In this document: one piece after another, positions 33,703 through 43,113 of the stretch
Layout: the number at the start of each line of letters is the position of its first letter
How positions within the stretch are numbered: the first letter of the stretch is position 1
Source of the DNA: Rhodococcus rhodnii NBRC 100604
GTDB taxonomy: Bacteria; Actinomycetota; Actinomycetes; Mycobacteriales; Mycobacteriaceae
Assembly: GCF_001894925.1 (NCBI RefSeq)
Contig: NZ_BCXD01000021.1
Location: 1-64,000, forward strand
Length of the DNA stretch: 64,000 bases
Reading direction: 5' to 3'
Notes under the pieces: generated by a model
The model's database searches: none
Told to the model about the DNA's origin: nothing
What the model saw: the letters and a program-made list of their open reading frames with translations, nothing else
Program-made: the position numbers and the translations under genes

Positions 33703-33723
33703 CTCGATCTCGCAGGACACGTC

Positions 33724-34542
33724 ATGGATCTCTCGTTCGTCGACGAGGTCGTCCTTCCCCGCAGTCGCGACGACCTCCCTCCGCCCTCCCCCGGCACGGC
33801 CTTTCTCGCCGGCGGGACGTGGCTCTACTCCCAGCAGCAGCCCGACGTCACGCGCGTCGTCGACCTCACGACGCTCGGCTGGCCCGCACTCACGGTCCAC
33901 GACGACGCACTCGAGATCGCCGCGACGTGCACGATCGACTCGCTCGCGCATGCGGAGTTCCCCGAACACTGGACGGCCGTACCACTCTTCCGGCGGTGTG
34001 CCGAGTCGCTCGTCGCGTCGTGGAAGATCTGGCGGACCGCGACGATCGGCGGCAACCTCGCACTGAGCCTGCCCGCCGGCGCCATGACGACGGCGATGTG
34101 CGCGCTCGGCGGCGAACTCACCGTGTGGACGCCGGACGGCGGGGCACGGACCGAAGCGGCCTCGACGTTCGTCGTCGGTGAAGGACGCAACACGCTCGCG
34201 CCGGGTGAGATCGTCCGCTCGATCCGGATCGGCGAGACAGCACTGCGCGGGAACGTCGCGGTGCGCAAGGTCGCGTACACGGCGCTCGGACGGTCGGGCG
34301 CGCTGCTCGTCGGCAGGCGCGGCGACGACGGCGTCACGCTCACCGTGACGGCGGCGACGGTGCGGCCGTCCGTCGTGCACTGGCAGGGCGTCCCGACCGC
34401 GGCCGAGGTCGCCGCCGCGATCGACGCGATCCCCGAGACCGATTGGCTCGACGATCCGCACGGCGAACCGGCGTGGCGGGCTCACGTCACGGCCGTGCTC
34501 GCCGAGGAGATCCGTACCGAACTGGCGGGAGACGCCCGATGA
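33724..34542 (+). CDS. Xanthine dehydrogenase family, FAD-binding subunit
   Basis: A 272-residue FAD subunit of a xanthine-dehydrogenase-type enzyme. The FAD pyrophosphate loop appears as LAGGTWLYS near residue 29, and [13 protein letters not shown] around 103 is the second FAD motif. The C-terminal CO-dehydrogenase-type domain is short. The ATG at 33724 has AGGA upstream. Its stop overlaps the start of the FeS-Mo gene (ATGA), so both would be made together. Without an intact Mo subunit it cannot work as xanthine dehydrogenase. Confidence 0.9.
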   Translation: MDLSFVDEVVLPRSRDDLPPPSPGTAFLAGGTWLYSQQQPDVTRVVDLTTLGWPALTVHDDALEIAATCTIDSLAHAEFPEHWTAVPLFRRCAESLVASWKIWRTATIGGNLALSLPAGAMTTAMCALGGELTVWTPDGGARTEAASTFVVGEGRNTLAPGEIVRSIRIGETALRGNVAVRKVAYTALGRSGALLVGRRGDDGVTLTVTAATVRPSVVHWQGVPTAAEVAAAIDAIPETDWLDDPHGEPAWRAHVTAVLAEEIRTELAGDAR

Positions 34543-37243
34543 GAATCACCGTCGACGGACGCGACATCGACACGGCCCCACGCCCCGGCCAGTGCCTGCG
34601 CACGCTGCTCCGCGAGAACGCGACGTTCGCCGTCAAGAAGGGCTGCGACGCCGGCGACTGCGGTGCGTGCAGTGTGCTTCTCGACGGCGCGCCCGTGCAC
34701 TCGTGCGTCGTCCCCGCGCATCGCGCCGACGGCGCCGAGGTGACGACGGCCGCGGGACTCGGCGAGCCGGGCGATCTGCACACGACGCAACAGAACTTCG
34801 CCGATGCGACCGGCTTCCAGTGCGGTTTCTGCACCGCCGGCATGGTCGTGACAGCGTCGGCCCTCGACGACGCTCAGCGCGCGGACCTGCCGAGCGCACT
34901 GAAGGGAAATCTGTGCCGCTGCACGGGATATCGCTCGATCTGCGACGCCGTCGCCGGCGTGAAGGCCGTCGAGAACGACGAACCGGGCGACTCGTTCGGG
35001 CGGTCGGTGCGTCCACCCGCCGCCGAGCGCGTCGTGTCGGGTCGCGAGCCCTTCACGCTCGACACCACGATGCCCGGGGTCGCACACATCGCCGTGCTCG
35101 GCAGCCCCGTCGCGCACGCCCGCATCGTATCCATCGACACGAGCGCCGCCGAGAGCCTGGACGGCGTGCATGCCGTTCTGACGCACCGTGATTCGCCCGA
35201 CGTGTACTTCTCGACGGCGCGCCACGAGAACCGTGCCGACGATCCCGACGACACCCTCGTGTTCGACACCGTCGTGCGGTTCGTCGGCCAGCGCGTCGCC
35301 GCCGTGGTCGCCGAGTCGGTGGACGCCGCACGCCGCGCCGCCGCGCTGATCACGGTCGAGTACGACGAGTTGCCGGCCGTCCACGACCCGGACGCCGCGA
35401 GCGCCCCGGACGCCCCGCGCCTGCACGGCGACAAGTCGCACGAGTCCCGGATCGCCGATCCCGCACGCAATCTCGTCGCCGAGTTGCACGGTCACGTCGG
35501 GGACGTCGAAGCCGGGCTCGCCGAGGCGCGCAGCACCGGCGCCGTCGTCGAGAACACGTGGCAGACGGCGCGCGTCCAGCACGTCCATCTCGAGACGCAC
35601 GGCGCGATCGGCTGGCTCGACGACGACGGCCGGTTGACGATCCGGTCGAGCACGCAGGTCCCGTTCCTCGTCCGCGACGAGATCGCCCACATCTTCGGCC
35701 TGGACCGCAGCCGGGTGCGCGTGCTCGCGGCCCGCGTCGGCGGCGGCTTCGGCGCGAAGCAGGAGATGCTGCTCGAGGATCTCGTCGCGCTCGCCGTCCT
35801 GAAGACGGGCAGGCCGGTGCAGTTCGAGTTCACGCGCGAGGATCAGTTCACCGTCGCACCGTGCCGTCATCCGATGCGCGTGAAGGTCCGGGTCGGCGCG
35901 GGTGGCGACGGCGTGCTCACCGCGCTCGCGATCGACGTCCTGTCGGATGCGGTGCGTACGGCAATCATTCGGTCGGCGTCATGTTCCATGCCTGCAGCGA
36001 GTCGACGGCGCTGTACCGCAGCCCGAACAAGAAGGTCGACGCGCACGCCGTCTACACCAACAATCTCCCGTCGGGCGCCTTCCGTGGATACGGCCTGGGC
36101 CAGGTGATCCATGCGATCGAGTGCGCGCTCGACGAACTCGCGGCCGAACTCGGCATCGACCCCTTCGAACTCCGCCGCCGCAACGTCGTCGTGCCCGGCG
36201 ACGATCTGGTCGACGCCGAGGTGCAGCGCGACGATCTGACGTTCGGCAGCTACGGACTCGATCAGTGTCTCGACCTCGTCGAGGACGCGATGCGCCGCGG
36301 CAATGGCGCGAGTGCACCCGACGGCTGGAGGACCGGTGAGGGGATGGCGGCGTCGATGATCGCGACGGTACCGCCGCGCGGCCACTTCGCGACGGCGTCG
36401 TGCACGCTCACCGTGGACGGCCGCTTCGAGGTGCGTGCCGGCACAGCCGAATTCGGCAACGGCACGTCCACCGTCCACACCCAGATCGCGGCGTCGGCGC
36501 TCGGCACGACCGCCGACCGGATCACCCTGTTCCAGTCGGACACCGACATCACCGAACACGACACAGGCGCATACGGTTCCGCGGGCAGCGTCGTCGCGGG
36601 CACCGCCGTGCGCGACGCCGCGCGCCGCCTCGCCGACACCCTGATCGCGACGGCACGCGCCGTGAGCGGCGGCACCGGCGACGCCTGGCTCACGAACGAC
36701 GGCGTCGCGATCGACGACGCCCTCGTCCCGTACGGCGACCTCGTGCGGGGCGGTCCGATCACCGCCGACGGCAACAACGGCGGCAGCCCGCGCTCGCTCG
36801 TGTTCAACGTGCAGGGCTTCCGCGTCGCGGTGAACGAGACGACCGGTCAGGTGAAGATCCTGCAATCGGTGCAGGCGGGCGACGCCGGGACGATCCTCAA
36901 CCCCAACCAGTGCCGGGGCCAGGTCGAGGGCGGCGTCGCGCAGGCGATCGGCTCCGCTCTGTTCGAGGAGATGCTGCTCGAGAACGGCCGCGTCACGAAT
37001 CCCACGCTGCGCGGCTATCACATCCCGCAGCTCTCGGACGTTCCCGAGACCGAGGTGTACTTCGCCGACACGTACGACGAGGTCGGCCCGCACGGGGCGA
37101 AGTCGATGAGCGAGTCGCCGTACAACCCGGTCGCACCGGCACTGTCCAACGCGATCGCGGACGCCGTCGGCGTCCGGCTCCGGACACTACCGATGACGCC
37201 GGCCCGGATCTGGGCGGCGATGCGCGACACGCAGGACGGGTGA
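34539..37243 (+). pseudogene. Xanthine dehydrogenase, fused 2Fe-2S and molybdopterin subunit, frameshifted
   Basis: The N-terminal part carries two 2Fe-2S clusters: Cys36/41/44/56 ([11 protein letters not shown]) and Cys95/98/126/128 (CGFC, LCRC). It leads straight into the Mo-cofactor domain ([22 protein letters not shown]). Near 35949 the frame is lost: the first frame runs on to a stop at 36107 with unrelated residues. The family sequence resumes one base off, at [18 protein letters not shown], and continues to 37243 ([34 protein letters not shown]). One missing base between 35948 and 35952 would restore about 901 residues. It may be a real lesion or a sequence error. Confidence 0.88.
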
Positions 37244-37263
37244 CCGCGCCGGGCCGACGAAAC

Positions 37264-37303
37264 GAGAAGACTCGATGCGGGTTCACCGCCTAGTCTTCTC
37301 GCC
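37264..37303 (+). promoter_or_regulatory. Promoter of UvrA-like gene with 9-bp dyad
   Basis: TAGTCT (37291-37296) is followed by 7 nt and the ATG at 37304, fitting a leaderless transcript. GAGAAGACT (37264-37272) and AGTCTTCTC (37292-37300) form a perfect 9-bp inverted repeat whose right arm covers the -10 box, so a bound repressor would block the promoter. Confidence 0.5.
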
Positions 37304-39664
37304 ATGACCTCGTCTCACGCCGCCGACGCCCACGACCGCATCCGGGTACACGGCGCACGGGTGAACAACCTCCAGGACGTGAGCCTCGACTTGCCGAAAC
37401 GTCGCCTCACCGTCTTCACCGGCGTGTCCGGGTCGGGCAAGAGTTCGCTCGTGTTCGGGACGGTCGCGGCCGAGTCGCAGCGGCTCATCAACGAGACGTA
37501 CAGCGCGTTCGTGCAGGGGTTCATGCCGTCGCTCGCGCGTCCCGACGTCGACGTCCTCGAGGGCCTGACGACCGCGATCATCGTCGACCAGGAACGCATG
37601 GGCGCCAACCCGCGCTCGACCGTCGGCACCGCGACGGACGCCAACGCGATGCTGCGCATCCTGTTCAGCCGGCTCGGGCAGCCGCACATCGGCTCGCCGC
37701 AGGCGTTCTCCTTCAACGTGGCGTCGATCAGCGGGGCCGGCGCCGTCACCGTCGAGAAGGCGGGCCGCACCGTCAAGGAGCGGCGCGCCTTCAGCGTCAC
37801 CGGCGGCATGTGTCCCCGGTGCGAGGGCATGGGCACGGTCTCCGACTTCGATCTCACCGCGCTCTACGACGACACGAAGTCGCTGAACGAGGGCGCCCTC
37901 ACGATCCCCGGTTACTCGATGGACGGCTGGTACGGCCGCATCTTCCGGGGTGCCGGGTTCTTCGATCCCGACAAGCCGATCGCGACCTTCACGAAGCGGC
38001 AGCTCGACGATCTGCTCTACAAGGAGCCCACGAAGATCAAGGTCGACGGCATCAACGTCACGTACGAGGGACTGATCCCGAAGATCCAGAAGTCGATGCT
38101 GTCGAAGGATCGTGAGGCGATGCAGCCGCACATCCGGGCGTTCGTCGACCGCGCGATCACCTTCCAGACGTGTCCCGAGTGCGGCGGCACACGCCTGAGC
38201 CCCGAGGCGCGGTCGTCGACGATCGAGGGCAAGAGCATCGCCGACGTGTGTGCGATGCAGATCAGCGACCTCGCGGAGTGGGTCCGCGGGCTCGACGAGC
38301 CGTCGGTCGCGCCGCTGCTCGACGCCCTGCGCGACACGCTCGACTCGTTCGTCGAGATCGGGCTCGGCTACCTGTCGCTCGACCGCCCCGCGGGCACGCT
38401 GTCGGGTGGTGAGGCGCAGCGCACCAAGCTGATTCGTCATCTCGGGTCGTCGTTGACCGACGTCACGTACGTGTTCGACGAGCCGACGATCGGGTTGCAC
38501 CCGCACGACATCGACCGGATGAACACGCTGCTCCTGCAACTGCGCGACAAGGGCAACACGGTGCTCGTCGTCGAACACAAGCCGGAGGCGATCGCGATCG
38601 CCGATCACGTCGTCGACATCGGTCCCGGTGCCGGTACCGACGGCGGGCGGATCGTGTTCGAGGGGACGGTCGCCGAACTGCGCGAGGCGGACACACTCAC
38701 GGGCCGCCACCTCGACGATCGCACGACGCTCAAGGACGCCGTCCGCGAGCGGTCGGGTGCCCTCGAGATCCGGGGGGCGAACAGCCACAACCTCCGCGAC
38801 GTCGACGTCGACCTTCCGCTCGGCGTACTCACCGTCGTCACGGGTGTCGCCGGATCGGGCAAGAGTTCGCTGATCACGGGCTCGGTCGCGCGCCGCGACG
38901 GCGTCGTGACGATCGATCAGGCCGCGATCAAGGGCTCGCGGCGCAGCAATCCCGCAACCTACACGGGCCTGCTCGACCCGATCCGCAAGGCGTTCGCGAA
39001 GGCCAACGGCGTCAAGCCCGCCCTGTTCAGCGCGAACTCCGAGGGCGCGTGCCCGAACTGCAACGGCGCCGGAGTGGTGTACTCCGACCTGGCGATGATG
39101 GCCGGCGTCGCGACGACGTGCGAGGTGTGCGAGGGCAAGCGCTTCATGGCCGAGGTCCTCGAGTACACCTTCGGCGGCAAGGACATCAGCGAGGTCCTGG
39201 GAATGTCGAGCGCGCAGGCCGAGGAGTTCTTCGCCGGCGGCGACGCGAAACTCCCTGCTGCGCACAAGATCCTGCGTCGACTCGTCGACGTCGGGCTCGG
39301 ATACGTGAAGCTCGGCCAGCCGCTCACGACACTGTCGGGCGGCGAACGGCAGCGCCTCAAGCTCGCGTCTCACATGGGTGAGAAGGGCGAGGTGTACGTG
39401 CTCGACGAGCCGACGACGGGCCTGCACCTCGCGGACGTCGAGCAGCTCCTGGCGCTGCTGGACCGGCTCGTCGACTCGGGCAAGTCGGTGATCGTCATCG
39501 AGCATCATCAGGCCGTCATGGCGCACGCCGACTGGATCGTCGACCTCGGGCCCGGCGCGGGCCACGACGGTGGGCAGATCGTGTTCGAGGGAACCCCCGC
39601 CGACCTCGTCGCGGATCGGTCGACCCTCACAGGACGCCATCTCGCCCAGTACGTCGGGGCGTGA
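37304..39664 (+). CDS. UvrA-like ABC ATPase (UvrA2/DrrC type)
   Basis: A 786-residue tandem-ABC protein. Both halves have the UvrA form of Walker A (GVSGSGKSSL near 39 and GVAGSGKSSL near 523), signatures LSGGEAQR and LSGGERQR, and zinc-type cysteine pairs (CPRCEG, CPECGG, CPNCNG, CEVCEG). It is about 150-170 residues shorter than housekeeping UvrA, as in class II UvrA and the drug-resistance protein DrrC. That shortening usually reflects a missing UvrB-interaction region. It lies 4 nt from the convergent DrrB-like gene. Confidence 0.9.
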   Translation: MTSSHAADAHDRIRVHGARVNNLQDVSLDLPKRRLTVFTGVSGSGKSSLVFGTVAAESQRLINETYSAFVQGFMPSLARPDVDVLEGLTTAIIVDQERMGANPRSTVGTATDANAMLRILFSRLGQPHIGSPQAFSFNVASISGAGAVTVEKAGRTVKERRAFSVTGGMCPRCEGMGTVSDFDLTALYDDTKSLNEGALTIPGYSMDGWYGRIFRGAGFFDPDKPIATFTKRQLDDLLYKEPTKIKVDGINVTYEGLIPKIQKSMLSKDREAMQPHIRAFVDRAITFQTCPECGGTRLSPEARSSTIEGKSIADVCAMQISDLAEWVRGLDEPSVAPLLDALRDTLDSFVEIGLGYLSLDRPAGTLSGGEAQRTKLIRHLGSSLTDVTYVFDEPTIGLHPHDIDRMNTLLLQLRDKGNTVLVVEHKPEAIAIADHVVDIGPGAGTDGGRIVFEGTVAELREADTLTGRHLDDRTTLKDAVRERSGALEIRGANSHNLRDVDVDLPLGVLTVVTGVAGSGKSSLITGSVARRDGVVTIDQAAIKGSRRSNPATYTGLLDPIRKAFAKANGVKPALFSANSEGACPNCNGAGVVYSDLAMMAGVATTCEVCEGKRFMAEVLEYTFGGKDISEVLGMSSAQAEEFFAGGDAKLPAAHKILRRLVDVGLGYVKLGQPLTTLSGGERQRLKLASHMGEKGEVYVLDEPTTGLHLADVEQLLALLDRLVDSGKSVIVIEHHQAVMAHADWIVDLGPGAGHDGGQIVFEGTPADLVADRSTLTGRHLAQYVGA

Positions 39665-39668
39665 GGCG

Positions 39669-40472
39669 CTAGCGGCTGACCGCCTTCTTGTAGCGGTGGA
39701 TCGCGAACGGCACGAATACGACGAGGATCGCGACCGACCACAGCACCGACGCGAGTTCGGCGTGACGCAGCGGCCACACGTCGGGCGGCGGGACGGCCGG
39801 ATTCGTGTTGCCGAAGAGATCGCGCGCCGCCTGCGTCACGGCCGAGACCGGATTCCATTCGGCGATCACGCGCAGCGGGCCGGGTAGCGACGACGGATCG
39901 ACGAAGGTGTTCGCGATGAACGACAGCGGAAAGATGACGATGAAACTTGCATTGTTGAACACTTCCGGCGTCCTGATCCACATGCCGACGACGGCCATCA
40001 CCCACGACAGCGAGTACGCGAACAGCAGCAGGAGCAGGTAGGCGGCGAGCGCCCGCAGTGGGTCGGTGTGGATGCGCCAGCCGACGACGAGTCCCGTCAG
40101 CGACATCACCGCGAGGCTCACGACGTTGATGAGGACGTCGGACGTCGTGCGGCCCACGAGCACCGCGGACGACGACATCGGCAGCGACCGGAAGCGGTCG
40201 ATGATGCCCTTCTGCAGATCCTCGGCCATGCCGAGGCCCGTCCAGGTCGAGCCGAAGATGACGGTCTGCGCGAAGATTCCGGCGATGAGGAACTCGCGGT
40301 AGGACAGTCCGGGGATGTCGATCGCGTTCCCGAACACGTACGCGAACAGCAGGACGAACATGATCGGCGACAGGATCGTGAACACGAGCAGATCCGGAAC
40401 GCGCTTGATCTTGATGACGTTGCGCTTCGCGATCGTGATGCCGTCGCCGAGCGCGTACCCGATCGTGCTCAT
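39669..40472 (-). CDS. ABC-2 exporter permease, DrrB type
   Basis: A 267-residue membrane protein with six predicted helices. The family features are FTILSPIMFVLLFAYVFGNAI, the cytoplasmic loop DRFRSLPMSSSAVLVGRT, and FPLSFIANTFVDPSSLP between the last helices. These are typical of daunorubicin-type drug and lipid exporters. Its start overlaps the stop of the ATPase gene (ATGA). Together they make a two-gene exporter. Confidence 0.92.
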   Translation of the reverse strand: MSTIGYALGDGITIAKRNVIKIKRVPDLLVFTILSPIMFVLLFAYVFGNAIDIPGLSYREFLIAGIFAQTVIFGSTWTGLGMAEDLQKGIIDRFRSLPMSSSAVLVGRTTSDVLINVVSLAVMSLTGLVVGWRIHTDPLRALAAYLLLLLFAYSLSWVMAVVGMWIRTPEVFNNASFIVIFPLSFIANTFVDPSSLPGPLRVIAEWNPVSAVTQAARDLFGNTNPAVPPPDVWPLRHAELASVLWSVAILVVFVPFAIHRYKKAVSR

Positions 40473-41488
40473 CGGTCCTTCTCCTTCGCTGCGCCGTCGT
40501 CGCCGTCGACCTCGCGTCCGGTGAGGGTCAGGAAGACCTCGTCCATCGTCGGACGGCGCAGCCCGACGTCGAACACCTCGATGTCGGCCCGCGAGAGCCT
40601 GGTCAGTGCGTCGACGAGCGAGTCGGCGCCTGCGTCCACCGGAAACGTCACTCTGCGTGCCTTGACGTTGACGTCGATGTCGCCGGCCGACACGTCGCCG
40701 AGGACGGAGCGGATCCGGTCCAGGTCGGTGCCGTTCTCGACGCTGAGCTCGATCCGTTCGCCGCCGATGCGCTCCTTGAGTGCGTCGGCGGTTCCGCGCG
40801 CGATGACGCGGCCGCGGTCGATCACGGCGACGTCGTCGGCGAGCCGTTCCGCCTCGTCCATGTACTGCGTCGTGAGCAGGAGCGTCGTCCCGCGCGAGAC
40901 GAGGTCGTCGATGACGTCCCACAGCGAGAGGCGTGCGCGGGGATCGAGGCCCGTCGTCGGTTCGTCGAGGAAGAGCACCTCGGGCTCGGCGACGAGTGCG
41001 CCCGCGAGATCGAGCCGGCGCCGCATCCCGCCCGAATAGCCCTTGACGGGCCGGTCGCCGGCCTCCGCGAGGTCGAACCGATCGAGCAGTTCGCGCGCTC
41101 GACTGCGTGCGGCGCGCGTACCCAGGTGATAGAGCCGTCCGACCATCTCGAGGTTCTCGAAGCCCGTCAGGTACTCGTCGACCGCCGCGTACTGGCCGGA
41201 CGCACCGATGCGTGCGCGCAGGTCGTCGGCCTCCGCGACGACGTCGAGCCCGAGAACGCGCGCACTGCCCTCGGTGGGAGTGATCAGCGTCGTCAGGACC
41301 CGGACGGCCGTCGTCTTGCCCGCACCGTTGGGGCCGAGCAGCGCCATGACGGTGCCGCTCGGAACCCGCAGATCGATGCCGGCAAGCGCATCGAGGTCGC
41401 CGTACCGTTTGACCAGACCTTCGATGACGATCGCGTCGTCCGTGCTCGTGCCGTCTGTGATCGTGTCGCCTGTGATCGTGCCGTCCAT
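40469..41488 (-). CDS. ABC exporter ATPase, DrrA type
   Basis: A 339-residue ATPase. Walker A GPNGAGKTT is at about 52-60, signature YSGGMRRRLD, Walker B VLFLDEPTTGLD, and a C-terminal DrrA-type extension ends RRPTMDEVFLTLTGREVDGD. ATG 41488 has AGGAG 6 nt upstream. The N-terminus contains a small repeat (ITGDTITDGT) caused by near-duplicated GTGATCGTG units. A TTGACG -35 element lies at about 41529-41534 on this strand. It is followed by the permease. Confidence 0.93.
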   Translation of the reverse strand: MDGTITGDTITDGTSTDDAIVIEGLVKRYGDLDALAGIDLRVPSGTVMALLGPNGAGKTTAVRVLTTLITPTEGSARVLGLDVVAEADDLRARIGASGQYAAVDEYLTGFENLEMVGRLYHLGTRAARSRARELLDRFDLAEAGDRPVKGYSGGMRRRLDLAGALVAEPEVLFLDEPTTGLDPRARLSLWDVIDDLVSRGTTLLLTTQYMDEAERLADDVAVIDRGRVIARGTADALKERIGGERIELSVENGTDLDRIRSVLGDVSAGDIDVNVKARRVTFPVDAGADSLVDALTRLSRADIEVFDVGLRRPTMDEVFLTLTGREVDGDDGAAKEKDR

Positions 41489-41570
41489 ACCGATCTCCTG
41501 CCGGTGTACCCATTCCCTCGACCACAACTCGTCAAGTGTGACCCCGGGCACCGACAGAAGTCATCGGAAC

Positions 41571-41602
41571 GCAGCACTACTTCATCGCAGCACTACTTCA
41601 TC
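41571..41602. repeat. 16-bp perfect tandem duplication
   Basis: The 16-mer GCAGCACTACTTCATC occurs at 41571-41586 and again at 41587-41602. The second copy contains the stop codon of the ABC permease gene, so the first copy lies just past the stop. It looks like a recent slippage or duplication event that leaves the coding frame intact. Confidence 0.8.
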
Positions 41603-43113
41603 GCCGAGGTGCTCGATGCGAGAGACCGCACGGACAGCGCGGTGAAGACTGCGGCAGCAGTCAGGGCGACCGGGATCGTGACGATCAGGGCACCCGTGTC
41701 CAGGTTTCCCGCCCAGGCCCACGGGACGTACATCCCGAACGCCGACCGAAGCCCGTCGTTGCCGCCGACGAGCACACCGGCGATCGTGCCGGCGACCGCG
41801 ACCAGCAAGGTCGGGAGAAGTCCGACGGACGAGGTCAGGAACGTACCGAACGCCAGCAGCATCATCCCGAAGACCACGAACACCACACCGATCCGAAGCC
41901 CCACGACGAACCCGGGCCCGATGACGAACACCGAACCGGCCACAGCAGACGTGAGAACGAGACTCTCCGCCGCGATCAGCCGACGAGCATGTTTCCGAAC
42001 GGAGACAGGACGGATCGCGATCCCGCGAGCACCGCGTCGCCACCGCGACACCGCGATCAGGGGCAGAACGGAGCACCCGAGCGGAAGAACGAGAAGCGCG
42101 AAGACCGTCGCGGTCTCGCCGGGCTCCAGGTACCGGCGCAGCCAGCCGACCGTCACGATCGCCAGCGCCGTCAGGACGAGGAGCCCGGATCCGCGGAGCG
42201 CAGCAGCCGGCATGCGATCGAGAATCCCGAGGGATCCGCGTCGCGGCCGCGCGGTCGGCCCCCCGGAAGCGGCAGCGCCGAGTGAGGTCTCGACTACTCG
42301 CCCGCCGCTCGGCATCCGCCGCATTCTGCTGTCCGACCGGGCCGACACTCCGGCTCGCGCGAGGACGAGCGCGGTACCGCTGATCAGCGAGAGTGCCACG
42401 GCTACAACCGAACCGGAGATCACGACCCCGTTCAGCGCTTCACCGTTCGCATGTGTTCCGATCAGACTCAGGGTGGGCCGGATCTGCCACGCCGACGGGA
42501 CGAACGGCCAGAGACGGGTCTCGGCCGTCGTCGCCCCTGCGACGACGAGGAGCAGGGTGGCGACGAGCGCGCCACCGAATCCCGTTGCCTCGCCGACCAG
42601 TCGCACGAGAACGACGAAGGCCGTTCCCCCGAGCACACAGACCCACGCCAGCGTCGCCGTGTCCCGGAACGCCTCGCCGAGACCCGCCGTCCGTTCACCG
42701 ATCACCGCGTAGGCGAGAAAGGCGGTCCCGACATGCGTCGAACAGAAGACGAGCATCCACCAACCCAGAACGCACGAACCGGCGAGGGTTCTGCGCCAAG
42801 GAGCGACGGATCGCACGTTCACGGCAGGACCGGCACGTCGTTCCGTGACCGCGATGTATGCCGCCACGGCTCCGACGAATCCCGGACCGACGGCGACGAT
42901 CCACATGTTCTGATGTGCGAGAACACGTTCCCAGGTCGCCGGACCCGACGCCACCAGCAGAACCACGGACGCCAGCGACACGAGGCATACGACCGGCACG
43001 GCCAGCAGGATCGGTGACGGCACCCAGACCCGGAGCCCGGCGAGGACGGCGGATCCACGCACACGACCGCTGCCCCGAGCAGCCGACGGCACCGCATCGC
43101 TTCGCACGATCAT
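41593..43113 (-). CDS. Large ABC exporter membrane protein
   Basis: A 506-residue protein with about a dozen hydrophobic segments. It has a cytoplasmic Arg-rich linker near the middle (SDSRMRRMPSGGRVVE to TARPRRGSLG), suggesting two fused six-helix halves. I recognise no specific family motif. Its start overlaps the stop of the ATPase gene 43110-43808, so it is that ATPase's membrane partner. Regulation by the divergent two-component system is likely, a layout seen with antibiotic-sensing exporters. The substrate is unknown. Confidence 0.8.
   Translation of the reverse strand: MIVRSDAVPSAARGSGRVRGSAVLAGLRVWVPSPILLAVPVVCLVSLASVVLLVASGPATWERVLAHQNMWIVAVGPGFVGAVAAYIAVTERRAGPAVNVRSVAPWRRTLAGSCVLGWWMLVFCSTHVGTAFLAYAVIGERTAGLGEAFRDTATLAWVCVLGGTAFVVLVRLVGEATGFGGALVATLLLVVAGATTAETRLWPFVPSAWQIRPTLSLIGTHANGEALNGVVISGSVVAVALSLISGTALVLARAGVSARSDSRMRRMPSGGRVVETSLGAAASGGPTARPRRGSLGILDRMPAAALRGSGLLVLTALAIVTVGWLRRYLEPGETATVFALLVLPLGCSVLPLIAVSRWRRGARGIAIRPVSVRKHARRLIAAESLVLTSAVAGSVFVIGPGFVVGLRIGVVFVVFGMMLLAFGTFLTSSVGLLPTLLVAVAGTIAGVLVGGNDGLRSAFGMYVPWAWAGNLDTGALIVTIPVALTAAAVFTALSVRSLASSTSAMK

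Noticed and set aside
33654-33723. Molybdenum-cofactor riboswitch before the xanthine dehydrogenase genes
   Set aside because: Two simple stems only; the size and multi-stem core of that RNA are not present.
35940-35960. Programmed ribosomal frameshift in the xanthine dehydrogenase gene
   Set aside because: No slippery run, no internal ribosome-site spur and no obvious downstream stem; a plain indel or sequence error fits better.
37283-39640. 785-codon minus-strand frame opposite the UvrA-like gene
   Set aside because: Mirror of the real gene's codon pattern; no recognisable domain, whereas the plus strand has full UvrA motifs.
40068-41039. Plus-strand frames opposite the DrrA/DrrB genes
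   Set aside because: No motifs or ribosome sites; the minus strand encodes clear ABC proteins.
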